A DNA stretch of 64,000 nucleotides from Diadema setosum. Lineage: Eukaryota; Echinodermata; Echinoidea; Diadematoida; Diadematidae. The stretch is from NCBI RefSeq assembly GCF_964275005.1, contig NC_092685.1:31238866-31302865 (forward strand), written 5' to 3'. Positions 50,219-59,860 of this stretch are shown piece after piece. Every line of letters starts with the position of its first letter. Position 1 is the stretch's first letter. The translations under genes and the position numbers were made by a program. The notes beneath the pieces were generated by a model that saw nothing but the letters and a program-made list of their open reading frames with translations, ran no database searches and was not told the origin of the DNA.

Positions 50219-53200
50219 AATAATAATTGTGTATCACATGTTTAAAAAATGGAAGCTAACTCTCTATGCATCAGCATGCGGACCAATCAATTTGACTAAA
50301 CAAGTACTACTTCATTCATTCATTTATTCATTTATTCATTCATTTATTCATTCATTCGTTCATTCATTCATAACGATTGGTGAAAAAGTGTTTCTGAAAA
50401 TTTTTGAAATCTGTGAATGTCATAACTTCCTTGTTTTTTATCATATTTTTATCATTTTTGCACCGTTCTGCTGGATTTCTTTTTTAATTCTCATGAAATT
50501 GATAGAATTTTAGAGTGACTTTCTTCTTTAAGGCATATCAGATTGTTTAATGAAAAATTATAAATTAACCATTTCAGTTCCATGCATATGGTCAATGGGG
50601 TTTTATTCCACTACTCCCCATGGCATTTTCAAAAGGTGAAGTGGTTTCTTAAAACACACATATCATCAACACTATAACTAATAACACTCATACACTCAAT
50701 TACAACTTCATGTTGATATTGTTATTTACACATAGGAGTGTTATGATTACACCTTTTATGTACCAGTATTAGCAATGGTAATGTACAAGCATATTTATTC
50801 ATTTATTCTCTTCCACATCATGCATATTAGGAACAATAACGCTCTATTATGTTACATGTATGTCCTTGTGTAATCGTCTATATTTTATGTTCGTCATTCT
50901 CATGATGGTGCACAATGAATACCTGGAGAGGGAAGGTGACAATCACGCCCATACCAGTGTCATTCGCATGCACAAAGCTGTGCCTATCAACTTTTTGACG
51001 TGTGGAAATAATGTCTTTTAGGAGTTACCTATTTAAGTCCTATTTGTATGTGAGATAAAAGTCAAGAGGATTGCTAAAATTGCACTGTTCGTCTCCATAT
51101 TATTATTGCAAATGGCTGAAAATATTGTCACGAACATTGGTGTATCTATTATAGAGAGTGATTATTTGCTAGTCATGAAACCACCTCACATTCGCGTTCT
51201 CTATGTGTGAAGGATCCACACATGCTGCAATTTTGCATTCCCTCCTTGTGTTTTTGCGCTGTGTGAGCTGAGCCAAATTCGTGGCTCTGCTCTGACCAAA
51301 GCTGCGCACGGCGGGAAAACTTTTCTGAACAAGCAGCATAGAGCCTGTCTCTTTTCCTGATGTTTTCTTTTTGACCGCTGTATGGAATCATGGCCTATTA
51401 CGATCCATAGGTGTGTTATGTGCATGACTCTCTTCGAAAAGGGGTCAAAGGGGTAAAGTCGATTGAGACTGGCCGCAATTACATCTCCAGGTACAGCCTT
51501 CAAACTTTGCGGCAGGACTGTGTATTTGGACAATTTTGTGTGCCGGAAATGCCACACAGTAATTCTCAGAAACACTGTCAAACAAGGAAAGAAAAGGACT
51601 GCCCGTTGGCGCCCTGCAAGAAGTCAATTAGGAGAGAATGGACCGCCAGTAGAGAACTCCCCAACCCCAAAAGCGAAAAAGAGGACCCTTTTTGCTACCC
51701 AAAAAAACAAAGATTCAGGTCAAACTGAGCAGCCTGATTTTAAGGTTACAGGAAATCAAGTTGAGGACACAGGATCTGAGGGATGCGATGACATCGGAGC
51801 CACAGAATATCAAGAGGATGATGAAGATGAAGGAGAAAGCATGTATCCAGGGACCCTGATGATTCAATACCAACACCATTACAGAAGGCATAGGTATTTA
51901 CATGTACATGCCATCCAGGTAATATGCAAGGTGTCTTCAAACGCGAAACGAGCAGTAATTACTGCAGTGACACATGTGGTGAAAAATGAGGTATGCTTAC
52001 ATTGTTTTTATTCTTACGTGTGAACATCAAAATTATGATGTTGCTGCATATTATTTCTTTAACAGTATTATCTCTATCACTGGTATCATCAACATTAGTA
52101 TTGGTATTTATAAGTATAAGTATCATTATTGGTGTTAGTATTAGTTGGTCTATTCATATTTTCATCACCTTCACCTAACCAAACTATTTTCAACCTCAGA
52201 ATTGGGCCTACTTTTTCAGGGGGAGGGGGTTGATCACAGAAATCGTAACAAAGTATTAAATCCATGAATACAGGTCATCTCGACTATCTCAATTATAATT
52301 TTTTACTGGAGGCTGCATTGGTATTTGACTGAACAGAGTCAATTTTGATTGTGTTCGGGACACAATTATTTGACTCCCATACGGAATACACACAAATCAT
52401 CACATAAAGAGATTTTTCTTTAATAATTCCTCTCAGTCATTTCATGTTGATAATGGCAACCAAGAAGGGCAATGCATCCAACCTATCGAACTACAGACCG
52501 ATTTCCCTCACCTGAGTATGCTGCAAGATAATGGAACACATTATTACCAGCAGCGTTATGCACCATGCTACAATTAATGAAATCCTCTACCCGCTACAGT
52601 ATGGCTTTAAAACAAAAATGTCTGGTGAAACACAACTCGCTGGGTTTCTGGGAGATCTTCAGAACAACATGCCAGAGGGTAACCAAACAGATGTTATCGT
52701 ACTGGACTTAAGTAGGCCTAAAGCCTTTAGTAAGGTTGGCCACCAACGACTGTCCCAGAAGCTTCATTTCCATGGTATCAAAGGGTAGGCAGATGGATCG
52801 AAAACTTACTTCACAACCGTACTCAACAAGTTGTGCTAGAAGGCCAAACCTCATATGCAGGCTCCGTGAAATCAGGAGTGCCTCAAGGTTTAGTCATCGG
52901 GCCTTGCCTCTTCCTATTTTTCATCAATGACCTGCCTGAATCCCTAAATTCCAATGTGCGACTCTTTGCTGATGACACCCTGATATACATGACTGTCAAA
53001 ACTGCCACCGATTCCAGAAAACTTCAGGCCGACCTTGATGCTCTTGCTGATTGGAGCAAGAAGTGGCTGATGGAGTTCAATCCTGATAAGTGTCAAGTCT
53101 TTCGGGTCACCTGTAAAAGACATCCAGAGATCTTCCAGTGCACCCTCTATGGCAAACCTCTCAAGGCTTTCCCAGAAGTGAAATACCTAGGAGTCACAAT

Positions 53201-56200
53201 TTCCTCAGACCTCCGTTGGAACAGGCATGTTAACATCTGCAACAAAGCAAACAATACCCTTGCATTCCTTTGCAGAAACGTGAGGATCTCCTCCACTCCA
53301 CTCAAGACCATGGCCCATCAATCTCTGGTGAGACCACTCCTGGAATATGGAGCTCCTCTGTGGGACCCACATACAGAAAGGAACATCCAAAAAATTGCTA
53401 CGAGATTTGTTCTCAACAGGTATCATAACACCTCATCTGTGACAGACATGATAAAGGTAATATTGTTGGTCTTGTGGCAATCGACCTCAAGAAAGCATTC
53501 GATACTGTCAACCATTGTATTTTATTGCAGAAGTTAGAAATGTATGGATTTGGCCAACATGCACTGAGGTGGTTCAGAAATTATTTTGAAGATAGAACTA
53601 GAAGGCAATATACGTCTGTATTATATCTACTGAATCCGATTTGAAATGTGGTGTACCCAAGGGCTCACTTCTAGGCCATTTATTATCTTCTATTTTTGTT
53701 AATGATATGCCTGTAAACCATTGCGAGTTATCTTTGTACGCAGATGATACCTGCTTGTTTACTGCATTGAAAGAGCCAACTAATATTACCATGAAATTAA
53801 ACATCGATTTGCTGAGGTTATCCAGCTGGTTTAAGCAAAATAAACTCACCGTGAATGCAAAGAAATGTGAAGTAATGTTTCTCGGTACACATCAGCGTTT
53901 GAAAAAGTACCAAACAGTACTCAACAGTTGTCATATTTATATAGATGATAATGAAATGAAGAGAAATGAATGTTGTAAATACATGTACTTCTAAGGTGTA
54001 ATTATTGATCAGAATTTATGTTGGAAACAACATGCTGATTACGTGAAGAAAAAAGTGTTTAAGTTGTTACATTTATTTTGTAGAATAAGAGTGTATATTG
54101 ATAGACACACGGCATTACTGTTTTACAAATCAATTATTCAGCCTAATTTTGACTACTGTGATGTAGTTTGGGCAAACACATACAAGTCCTATCTTAATGA
54201 ATTACAAGTATTACAAAATCAGGCACTTCGGATTGTACTGAATGTGGATTATTTATTCCCTTCGCAAAACTTGTATGATGTACTTAAATTAGAAAGACTT
54301 AGTGTGCGTTGGAGAAAACACTCAGCATGCGTCACGTACCAAATAACCCATAATTTTTGTCCATCATATTTAAGCAGTATGTTTCGTGTGCGTGAAACTC
54401 CATACATGTGACGAGATCTGGCAAACACAAACTCAAACTCCCACAACCCAAAATTATGGTATATGATCTTTGATTTATCGTGGCGTTAAATTATGGAATG
54501 ATCTGGATTATGGTAAATTTGTTTCAGTCGAGAGTTTCAAACGTCATCTGAACACCATTCCAATTGCAATGAATGCCTTACATTATTGAGTTTATGGCAT
54601 TTTGATTTGGTAATAATGTACGAGTTACTATTATTGTTTGGCTTTTTTTTTCCTTTTCTTTTCTCCCTACTTCTGATTTTTTTGCTCTATATGTTTGAGT
54701 TCTTTGACTTACATGTACCTCGCATATATTGTTATTTGTTTACTGTTTCAGTTAAATTTGTGTATTTCTTGTTTAGTCATTTATTTTTGGTTGTTGTTGT
54801 TGGGTGGTTTTTTTTTACTACTCTCCCCTACTGAATGTTTTGTGTATTGTTATGTTGTTTTTACTTTGGTTGAACCCCTTTGAAAAACAGCAATTTGCAG
54901 CAACAGTCCACAAAGCAACAAGACATGTTCATGGTCAAGGCTACCATCTGCGAATCTCCAGAAATGAACATCATTTTAAGCAGTTCTTCTGCCCACGCAC
55001 TGTGCAGACTTGGAACTCACTGCCCCCTGACATCATATCAGCCCCATCAGTGGAAGCCTTCCGGCTTAAACTGATGGCAAGCTATGCAGTGTAGACTGAT
55101 TGATTTTTACTTTCACCCGGAGATATTTTATACAACTGCACTTTCACACAAGCACAGCACACACAGCATGAATCATGCCTGTAATAATCTTCAAGTAGAA
55201 TTCTATGAAGGATGCAGGACTAGTACCAGAAGAAGAAGAACCCAACTGAAGACTTAAATTGGACAATGCTTTCATTCCCTTCATTCATCATTGTTTGTCT
55301 CTTCTTCTTTTTTTTTTTTTTTAATTCTGATGACAACACAGAAGTCCAAATAGTAAAGGACGTTGATGTCAATGGCAACGAGACAACCACGCACGGCTGT
55401 ATCAATGCCATGCCGCCGGTCTATACTACAAGACATTGCTGCATAGCAATAAAAGACATTGCTGCATAGCAATAAAAGACATTGCTGCATAGCAATAAAA
55501 GTTGTCTCCTATAAGACAAAAATTTGAGTATAATAATTTGTGACCCACTAGGTAATACAACAAAAGGTTGTCTAAACACAGTTTAAGACACGTTTTGGTT
55601 AGAGAAACATTTTGAAATTGTCTGACATCCATGCCCACGCTTGATATAGAGTAAAATATCCCGTTTGCGGCAGTTTAACATTGTTAAGAGTTTTTCCAAC
55701 TTGTAAACAAATCAGGCAAATTATTTTCAACCATTTCATATATCATAGACAAGATTATTCATTAACGCAATTGTTTTCATGAAAGAAATTTACCATTGAC
55801 CAACGCAGTTTTCATGATTTACCATGGCAAAACCCGGCACAATTTTCGCCGATAAGGGCGATATGCGACGTAGTATTTCTGCTTGCAGCACGATGTACAA
55901 TCCCTATGCAATACGCGCGTGCTCCGCGATCTTTAGCTGAACGCCTTCACATGTCTCGCGAACATTGCGTAAGCGCCAATTCCCATTGCGAAAGCACGTG
56001 AAAATAGCGTGCGCACATGCATTGGCCGCAAACAAGATTGCACTTCTGGCGGTGTTGTTGATGTCTTTCTCGTGTTTTTCTCATTTTTTTCGATGGTAAC
56101 ATCCACTTTCTGAAAAAAATGGCGGCCCACATCGGCTCGCGAAAATTCTATTTTACGTGAGGATATGTTTTCAAAATCCATGAACATTGAGAAAACGAAA

Positions 56201-56551
56201 AAAAATCCAGTTTCTTGGACCATTGTTTCTTAACTGTTATGTTAAGAAGTAACGAAAATTTCATTTTGGGTGCGATATGTTGTCATTTAGGTGAGAAAAT
56301 TTCACTTTTGTCAGAGATCGTGCCCATTTTATCGGTTGGTTTTTGTTGATTGCTAGTGTGTTAGTATATGTGTAGTGTGCATGTAACAGTGCAATGCTGA
56401 GCCTGTGTTTAGCTGTATATTACCATGTATGTTGTACCTGCCACGAACGGCTGCACGGCCACTTACTGACGCAGTTACTCTAGACTGTTACTCATGCTAC
56501 AAAGCGCTGACGACAGGGAGACTCGACAGGATCTACCTACACTCCCTTACA

Positions 56552-56591
<40 letters not shown>

Positions 56592-57097
56592 TTCCGAAAG
56601 TCGGGGGAGGTCGATTTTCTGAAAATGTTAGATCATTCCCTTGGTTACTCTTCTGCTAACAGCGTCCTGCACGCGTCATCAGTCAGAGGGGGTTAGATCA
56701 TGAACAAACAGTGAAACACAATTTCACAAACTATTGAGTATTGACTTGTGTCACCTTGACTGGTCAAACAGATATCCACATTTTCTCCGCCCACTCTCTC
56801 TTTGTTCAACTCATTCACATTATTGGTCAGTTACAGTTGTAAATTTATGCCCGGTCGCGGCCCGGGAACACCGGGTACTTCTAGTTCTATAACCAATAAC
56901 ATGGCATGCTACCGTCATCCAATACTCACGATTTGCGATTATTACAGCGTCAAAATAGATATGTGGGACTACAATTTCGACTGGAGTGTAAACGAGCAGT
57001 AGAATTTAATGTAGACCTATTCTGTTAGGCCTACTTACCTTGTTCCACCAACGTTCAGTTTTATGAGATCGCCCGAACAAAAAAAGTGTCCACTCAT
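37309..57097 (-). CDS. KCTD3: KCTD3/SHKBP1 orthologue: BTB plus WD-type repeats, 699 aa, 16 exons
   Basis: A cytosolic adaptor. Human KCTD3 regulates HCN3 channels; human SHKBP1 binds CIN85 and slows EGFR turnover. The invertebrate gene probably represents the ancestor of both. Coding exons are listed separately, total 2100 nt, and every phase matches. Residues 11-120 form the BTB domain ([42 protein letters not shown]). Residues about 180-590 form WD-like blades ([77 protein letters not shown]). A tail starts with the conserved [12 protein letters not shown], which is nearer to KCTD3 than to SHKBP1, and is shorter than in human KCTD3. Another in-frame ATG lies 8 codons upstream (57121), but ATG 57097 has the better context (A at -3). 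Confidence 0.95.
38182..38260. repeat. 79-bp hairpin in KCTD3/SHKBP1 last intron
   Basis: The left arm AATGCAGTAAGTCATATTGA and right arm TCAATATGGCTCACTGCATT are near-perfect inverses, as are the inner blocks (ATGTTTTTATA, TATAAAAACAT). Confidence 0.7.
38517..38574 (-). CDS. KCTD3: KCTD3/SHKBP1 coding exon 15
   Basis: 58 nt encoding [19 protein letters not shown], the last WD strand (human MWDLTTAMD). Donor GTGAGT, phase 1. Confidence 0.92.
38876..39252. mobile_element. Foldback MITE, family A, full copy
   Basis: 377 bp bounded by TTAA (38876-38879, 39249-39252). The left arm AGGGACTGTACAGTTCTGGT is mirrored by ACCAGAACTGTACACACCCT. Lies in a KCTD3/SHKBP1 intron. The central segment after TTGGTTTTCAACC differs from the other full copy. 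Confidence 0.78.
40157..40289 (-). CDS. KCTD3: KCTD3/SHKBP1 coding exon 14
   Basis: Encodes [20 protein letters not shown] and [20 protein letters not shown], then NGGVQ, one of the most conserved blocks of the family. Leaves in phase 0. Confidence 0.93.
40847..40943 (-). CDS. KCTD3: KCTD3/SHKBP1 coding exon 13
   Basis: Encodes [20 protein letters not shown] through YVRLSSTGQ. The donor is CAAAG|GTGAAG in phase 2; an earlier GT (GTCAAA) was rejected because it breaks STGQR and the frame. Confidence 0.92.
41192..41347 (-). CDS. KCTD3: KCTD3/SHKBP1 coding exon 12
   Basis: Encodes [39 protein letters not shown] and QQVGNDI. Near-identical to human in [13 protein letters not shown]. Phase 1 on both sides. 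Confidence 0.93.
41919..42089 (-). CDS. KCTD3: KCTD3/SHKBP1 coding exon 11
   Basis: Encodes [40 protein letters not shown] and [10 protein letters not shown], highly conserved WD-type blade sequence. Phase 1 on both sides. Confidence 0.93.
42661..42783 (-). CDS. KCTD3: KCTD3/SHKBP1 coding exon 10, GC donor
   Basis: Encodes [20 protein letters not shown] through [14 protein letters not shown]. The only donor that keeps frame with exon 11 is A|GCAAGT, a GC-AG boundary. The nearby GT two bases later would give an immediate stop after splicing. Confidence 0.9.
43585..43672 (-). CDS. KCTD3: KCTD3/SHKBP1 coding exon 9
   Basis: Encodes [20 protein letters not shown] and CTNGSIYYI, matching the human [20 protein letters not shown] block. 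Leaves in phase 1. Confidence 0.92.
43748..43841. mobile_element. Short TTAACCC-type MITE, copy 2
   Basis: The reverse complement of 1906-2000 with moderate divergence: TTTCCCATA-ACAC, GCCCGAG and GGACT blocks are shared in order. TTAA at 43838-43841. Confidence 0.5.
44188..44303 (-). CDS. KCTD3: KCTD3/SHKBP1 coding exon 8
   Basis: Encodes [20 protein letters not shown] and [19 protein letters not shown], one WD-type blade. Acceptor CAACAG, donor GTATGT, leaves in phase 0. Confidence 0.92.
44507..44610. mobile_element. Decayed relative of the TACTGTAAAA MITE
   Basis: TACCGTAAA start and the block AAGATGAATTC-GC-TGCTTTT shared with 32299-32502; the right end is lost. Confidence 0.4.
45196..45480 (-). 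CDS. KCTD3: KCTD3/SHKBP1 coding exon 7
   Basis: Encodes [20 protein letters not shown] through [17 protein letters not shown] and EEKVEI, the first WD-type blades. It matches KCTD3 closely (HHNWIV, YRIKES-GW-QVF). Confidence 0.92.
46061..46222 (-). CDS. KCTD3: KCTD3/SHKBP1 coding exon 6
   Basis: Encodes a charged low-complexity linker ([33 protein letters not shown]) between the BTB and beta-propeller. This segment is the least conserved of the protein. Donor GTCAGT, phase 1 on both sides. Confidence 0.82.
46299..46637. mobile_element. Foldback element with GTATCTCACTGAGC ends
   Basis: A 339-bp near-perfect inverted repeat: the left arm (GTATCTCACTGAGC, CATTAACAGTTGTAATCAAA, CAATTGCAATCAAATTTGCA) recurs in inverse to the right end (GCTCAGTGAGATACCCC). 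ATAA flanks both sides. No coding capacity. Confidence 0.75.
47294..47374 (-). CDS. KCTD3: KCTD3/SHKBP1 coding exon 5
   Basis: Encodes [20 protein letters not shown] and HGFLPPT, the end of the BTB region and the linker, matching the SSCGNVLF block of the human proteins. Phase 1 on both sides. Confidence 0.9.
47776..47934. mobile_element. TCGCGG/GCATGAAATT MITE
   Basis: Ends TACTGTAAGA and (inverse) TACTTTAAAA at TA. The interior block CGGCATGAAATTTTTCGCGA is repeated twice directly and once in inverse. Related in style to 32299-32502. Confidence 0.55.
47991..48123 (-). CDS. KCTD3: KCTD3/SHKBP1 coding exon 4
   Basis: Encodes [20 protein letters not shown] and then [12 protein letters not shown], the second half of the BTB domain. 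Acceptor ATTTCAG, donor GTGAGC, leaves in phase 1. Confidence 0.92.
48738..48783 (-). CDS. KCTD3: KCTD3/SHKBP1 coding exon 3
   Basis: 46 nt encoding [16 protein letters not shown], ending at donor GTAAGT in phase 0. It is a short microexon-like piece of the BTB core. Confidence 0.9.
49330..49383 (-). CDS. KCTD3: KCTD3/SHKBP1 coding exon 2
   Basis: 54 nt encoding [18 protein letters not shown], nearly identical to human SHKBP1 at this point. Acceptor GCACAG, donor GTAAAA, phase 2 on both sides. Confidence 0.9.
50188..50217. repeat. GT microsatellite
   Basis: About 15 GT units in KCTD3/SHKBP1 intron 1. An ATTC tetranucleotide repeat follows near 50313-50371. Confidence 0.85.
51463..52023 (+). 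CDS. Unassigned open frame with CxxC motif (possible exon or element fragment)
   Basis: I do not recognise it. On the strand opposite to the host gene, in its intron 1, 186 codons stay open. A C-x10-C-x2-CH motif ([16 protein letters not shown]) is followed by a Lys/Arg-rich and then an acidic segment (EDDEDEGES). GC content and codon composition look coding between about 51480 and 51850. An acceptor-like ATCTCCAG at 51482-51489 suggests it could be an internal exon. It could be part of a transposon, a pseudogene fragment or a nested gene. No partner exon was found. Confidence 0.3.
   Translation: MRLAAITSPGTAFKLCGRTVYLDNFVCRKCHTVILRNTVKQGKKRTARWRPARSQLGENGPPVENSPTPKAKKRTLFATQKNKDSGQTEQPDFKVTGNQVEDTGSEGCDDIGATEYQEDDEDEGESMYPGTLMIQYQHHYRRHRYLHVHAIQVICKVSSNAKRAVITAVTHVVKNEVCLHCFYSYV
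52440..55243 (+). mobile_element. LINE A: 5'-truncated non-LTR retrotransposon, split by another LINE
   Basis: The reverse transcriptase is visible from [17 protein letters not shown] through SGVPQG and the catalytic LFADDTLIY (near 52962) to the thumb ([38 protein letters not shown]). The frame then breaks at 53456, where LINE B begins. The C-terminal end resumes at about 54890 ([20 protein letters not shown]), with stop TAG at 55092-55094 and a 3' end with AGA triplets near 55230. It carries an in-frame stop near 52513 and a frameshift near 52785, so it is dead. Jockey/CR1-type by motif style. It lies antisense in KCTD3/SHKBP1 intron 1. Confidence 0.8.
53456..54885 (+). mobile_element. LINE B: second non-LTR retrotransposon inserted in LINE A
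   Basis: A different reverse transcriptase begins abruptly with [20 protein letters not shown], then [10 protein letters not shown], the catalytic [11 protein letters not shown] (near 53736), [20 protein letters not shown], and [19 protein letters not shown]. The 3' UTR is T-rich (54590-54880). It is 5'-truncated, has several breaks in frame, and interrupts LINE A between SSVTDMIK and the A tail. Some A sequence (roughly 35 codons by comparison with typical family spacing) seems lost at the junction. Confidence 0.78.
55431..55500. repeat. Three-unit 23-bp tandem repeat
   Basis: Unit AGACATTGCTGCATAGCAAT plus AAA, three times. Each unit contains a small hairpin (ATTGCT and AGCAAT around GCAT). 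Confidence 0.9.
55840..56170. promoter_or_regulatory. CpG-rich segment with YY1-like motif in KCTD3/SHKBP1 intron 1
   Basis: Unlike its AT-rich surroundings, this stretch is dense in CG dinucleotides (ACGCGCGTG, CTCGCGAAC, AGCGTGCGCAC) and holds AAAATGGCGGCC near 56118, a good YY1-type site. It could be an alternative promoter or an unrelated repeat; only the composition and motif are seen. Confidence 0.3.
56552..56591. repeat. GAT microsatellite
   Basis: About 13 GAT units. Confidence 0.9.
57039..57097 (-). CDS. KCTD3: KCTD3/SHKBP1 coding exon 1
   Basis: Encodes [19 protein letters not shown] plus two bases before donor GTAAGT. LNVGGT opens the BTB (T1) fold. An upstream in-frame ATG at 57121 would add MPLDWRPT. 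The following intron is 7.65 kb and carries the nested LINEs. Confidence 0.88.
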
Positions 57098-58186
57098 CGT
57101 TGGTCTCCAATCAAGAGGCATCTGGATGAAAAGACAGCCGTTACACGCTCTAAATATTTATAATTCTTGAGTCCTAAATGCTTCAGCACCGGACTGTGAG
57201 TAGCGTTACACTCTAACATCCCAAATTAGAATCACGTTCTTTGATTAGAATACCGCTGCTTTTATACGCGTACGTACTGTACGTACGATGCTAGTGGGGA
57301 ACTCCGGAATTGCACTCCTCTACGGTACGCTTCTTTTGACTGCGCAGTCTTTGTTTTCACACCTTATTATAAGCCCCATGTACACTGCGTAGCAGAAAGT
57401 TTGGTAGATCACTCTGATTCAGTAAAATGAGTGACAAAAATACTTACTTTATCTCATGAAATAGGATTGAAAGTATGCAAAAAAATGTTATCGTTGACAT
57501 TTGCCAGGATTAGACTTCCCTAAAAATGAGAACACAAAATATAAGAGTCAGTATAAAGACTAGCAAACTGAACGCCCCACCCTGTAAATGCTTGTGGGGC
57601 TTCTTTCATCAGCTGGATATTTCTAGGTGATGATAAAATGCTATCAGTGGTCTTGTTTCGCAAGAATTCTGGTTGTTTTACACCCCTGTTCAGTTTAAAA
57701 TTAAATCAAGGAACTTCAAGCTCCTTGGTTAAATCATGGAAATATTAAACAATGTTTAGTAGCTGCACGGTGTGACTATGCGCCTAGGCTAACACTCGAT
57801 TAGTCAAGAAGAACTGAATTGGTATAGTTACTTTTTACTCTTGTCTAGGATTGTTTATGCTCGGATCTCCATACCGATGGGACTGATGTAAACAAGCACA
57901 GATGCATTATATAATATCGTTGATGAAGACGAGAAAGGTATTCAAGACAAAAATGAGATAAAACACTCTTGTATCATCATTATGATGAACTGATAGGTCT
58001 ACACTTTCAAACAAAGCCATAACCCCCTTCCCCTCTTTATAAGCTTCCTTTTCACTTTCTGACTCCCTTCAATTCGTGGTTTTTTTTTTCTCGTCCCACT
58101 CCTCTTGTTCTCGTAACCTGCTTTCACTCTGTTTCAGTTTTCATTGATAGAGAAGTATACGGGGACCATGTGTCATATACTCACAC

Positions 58187-58544
58187 TTTTTTTTTTTTTT
58201 TTACAGAAACGTTCACAGAAACAGAAACAAAACATCATACAAAGACAAACTGCATTATACACAAACATTGTACAGAATAACGTAAATCTTACACTATATA
58301 AGGACAAAATGCGGTAACACCAACATTGTGCAAACTAATGTCATCTCACATTGTAACTCTTTTAGCCAAGGAAACGAAATCCGCTTTTTGTTTCTTTTAA
58401 CGACATATATATTCTCGCAAAAAGCCCGCAAAACGGACTCAACACAATAGATAATTTGCTTGAAAAACAAAACGGGCATATTTCATTGCTTCTCGAAAAA
58501 AAAATACATAAAACGAGGCCATTTGGGAGAAAACATACACACAT

Positions 58545-58591
<47 letters not shown>

Positions 58592-59297
58592 AACATGCAC
58601 TCCCCCCCCCCCCCCACCCCGTGCCTTCAGTCCTCAGGTTTCAGGTTTTATTCACACTTGAATAACTCTGCCGTGTAAATTGCCATTTTGTTCTCATATA
58701 CATCCTAATCATAATGTGGAAATATGGAAATCGTAGAATCAACAGAGAGGGGAAAAAACCAACAACGATGTGACAATAACTCGCAGATACAGTAAAATCA
58801 AGACAGAAAAGGAAAATCACATATCATCCGCGGTATACATCATATTCCTACTTTACCAACTGCATTCCAACTGTTCCTCTTTTACTCGCTATCTTATTTT
58901 CTTCTTCTTTACACATCTTAGAATACTTCATAACATCAATAAACTTTGGTATCTCCCCTTCTGATCTCGCTGAATATAAAATATATTTAATCATCAATAT
59001 AATAAATTGTATTCCATCCTTTAACTTTTAACGAGTTTCCGGATATAGCTGTATAAACAACTTTCCAATTCATGTTTCCTAATTCCTCTAAATTCAATTT
59101 CTGAATAATGATTTGCCACAATTCCTGCACTTTGATACACTCCCAAAATAAATGTGAATATGTCTCAGTGCTCTTTTTGCAGAAAGAGTAGAGATCATCC
59201 GAAACAAACCCAAATCTCACCAGATTAACTTTTGTATAAAGTGCACCATGAAGAAGTTTAAACTGAAATTTCCTAAGCTTTGGGATAAGAGTTGTGA
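58187..59297 (-). mobile_element. L1-like LINE 3' fragment
   Basis: On the minus strand the frame LRKFQFKLLHGALYTKVNL, then SFCKKSTETYSHLFWECIKV and LWQIIIQKLN, has the CxxC...HLFWEC pattern of the zinc-finger-like domain at the end of L1-type reverse transcriptases. A T run at about 58187-58202 is its A tail. The body is 5'-truncated at the CA/CG tract. An AC repeat (58543-58589) and a C run sit inside the 3' part, so the boundaries are approximate. Confidence 0.65.
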
Positions 59298-59365
59298 CAC
59301 ACGCACACACACGCGCGCGCGCATGCGCGCACACACACATACATACACACACATACACACACATC
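59298..59365. repeat. Alternating CA/CG tract (Z-DNA-prone)
   Basis: About 68 bp of nearly pure alternating purine-pyrimidine with a core of CGCGCGCGCATGCGCGCAC, a classical Z-DNA-forming composition. Confidence 0.85.
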
Positions 59366-59586
59366 TACTCTCTTTAAAAAAAATCGAGTGAAAATGTTAA
59401 TTTTCACTCATTTTGGAGTGACCTCAGGGATCACTCGTCACTCTTCGAGTGATCCCTGAGGTCACTCTAAAATGAATGAAAATGAAAATTTTCACTCAAA
59501 ATTAACTCCAATTTTACTCTAAATTCACACTTTTCTGTTATTCACTCCTTACAAGAGTGAACATACTCGATTTCTTTTAGAGAGTA
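59366..59586. mobile_element. Foldback element with TACTCTCTTTAAA ends
   Basis: Outer ends TACTCTCTTTAAA and (inverse) TTTTAGAGAGTA at TA. The inner arms GGAGTGACCTCAGGGATCAC and GTGATCCCTGAGGTCACTC are almost perfect inverses around TCACTCTT. GAGTG motifs recur throughout. Non-coding MITE. Confidence 0.72.
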
Positions 59587-59860
59587 TAAACAGGAATATA
59601 GACGTAGCAACAACAACAACAAAAATCGATCCCAGTGTGCTTACGATTATACGATAGGAGATGTGTGTGTATCTATAAGGAGTTCCATATCTTGCCCCTG
59701 CGACAATAATATTGCTCCCATGATATCTGCACACCTATAAGCCGAACATAAATTCTAACCATAAACAATACAAAACCCTAATCTTAATTTTCACGTCAAC
59801 TATAATTTATGTAGCCTAATACAACCCTAACCCAGCCCTAAGTCATTGGGGGAAAATCAA

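Noticed and set aside
55933-56223. 96-codon minus-strand frame
   Set aside because: No recognisable domain and no splice context; open frame length is explained by local GC-rich composition.
58460-58678. His/Thr repeat frames
   Set aside because: Translation of an AC microsatellite.
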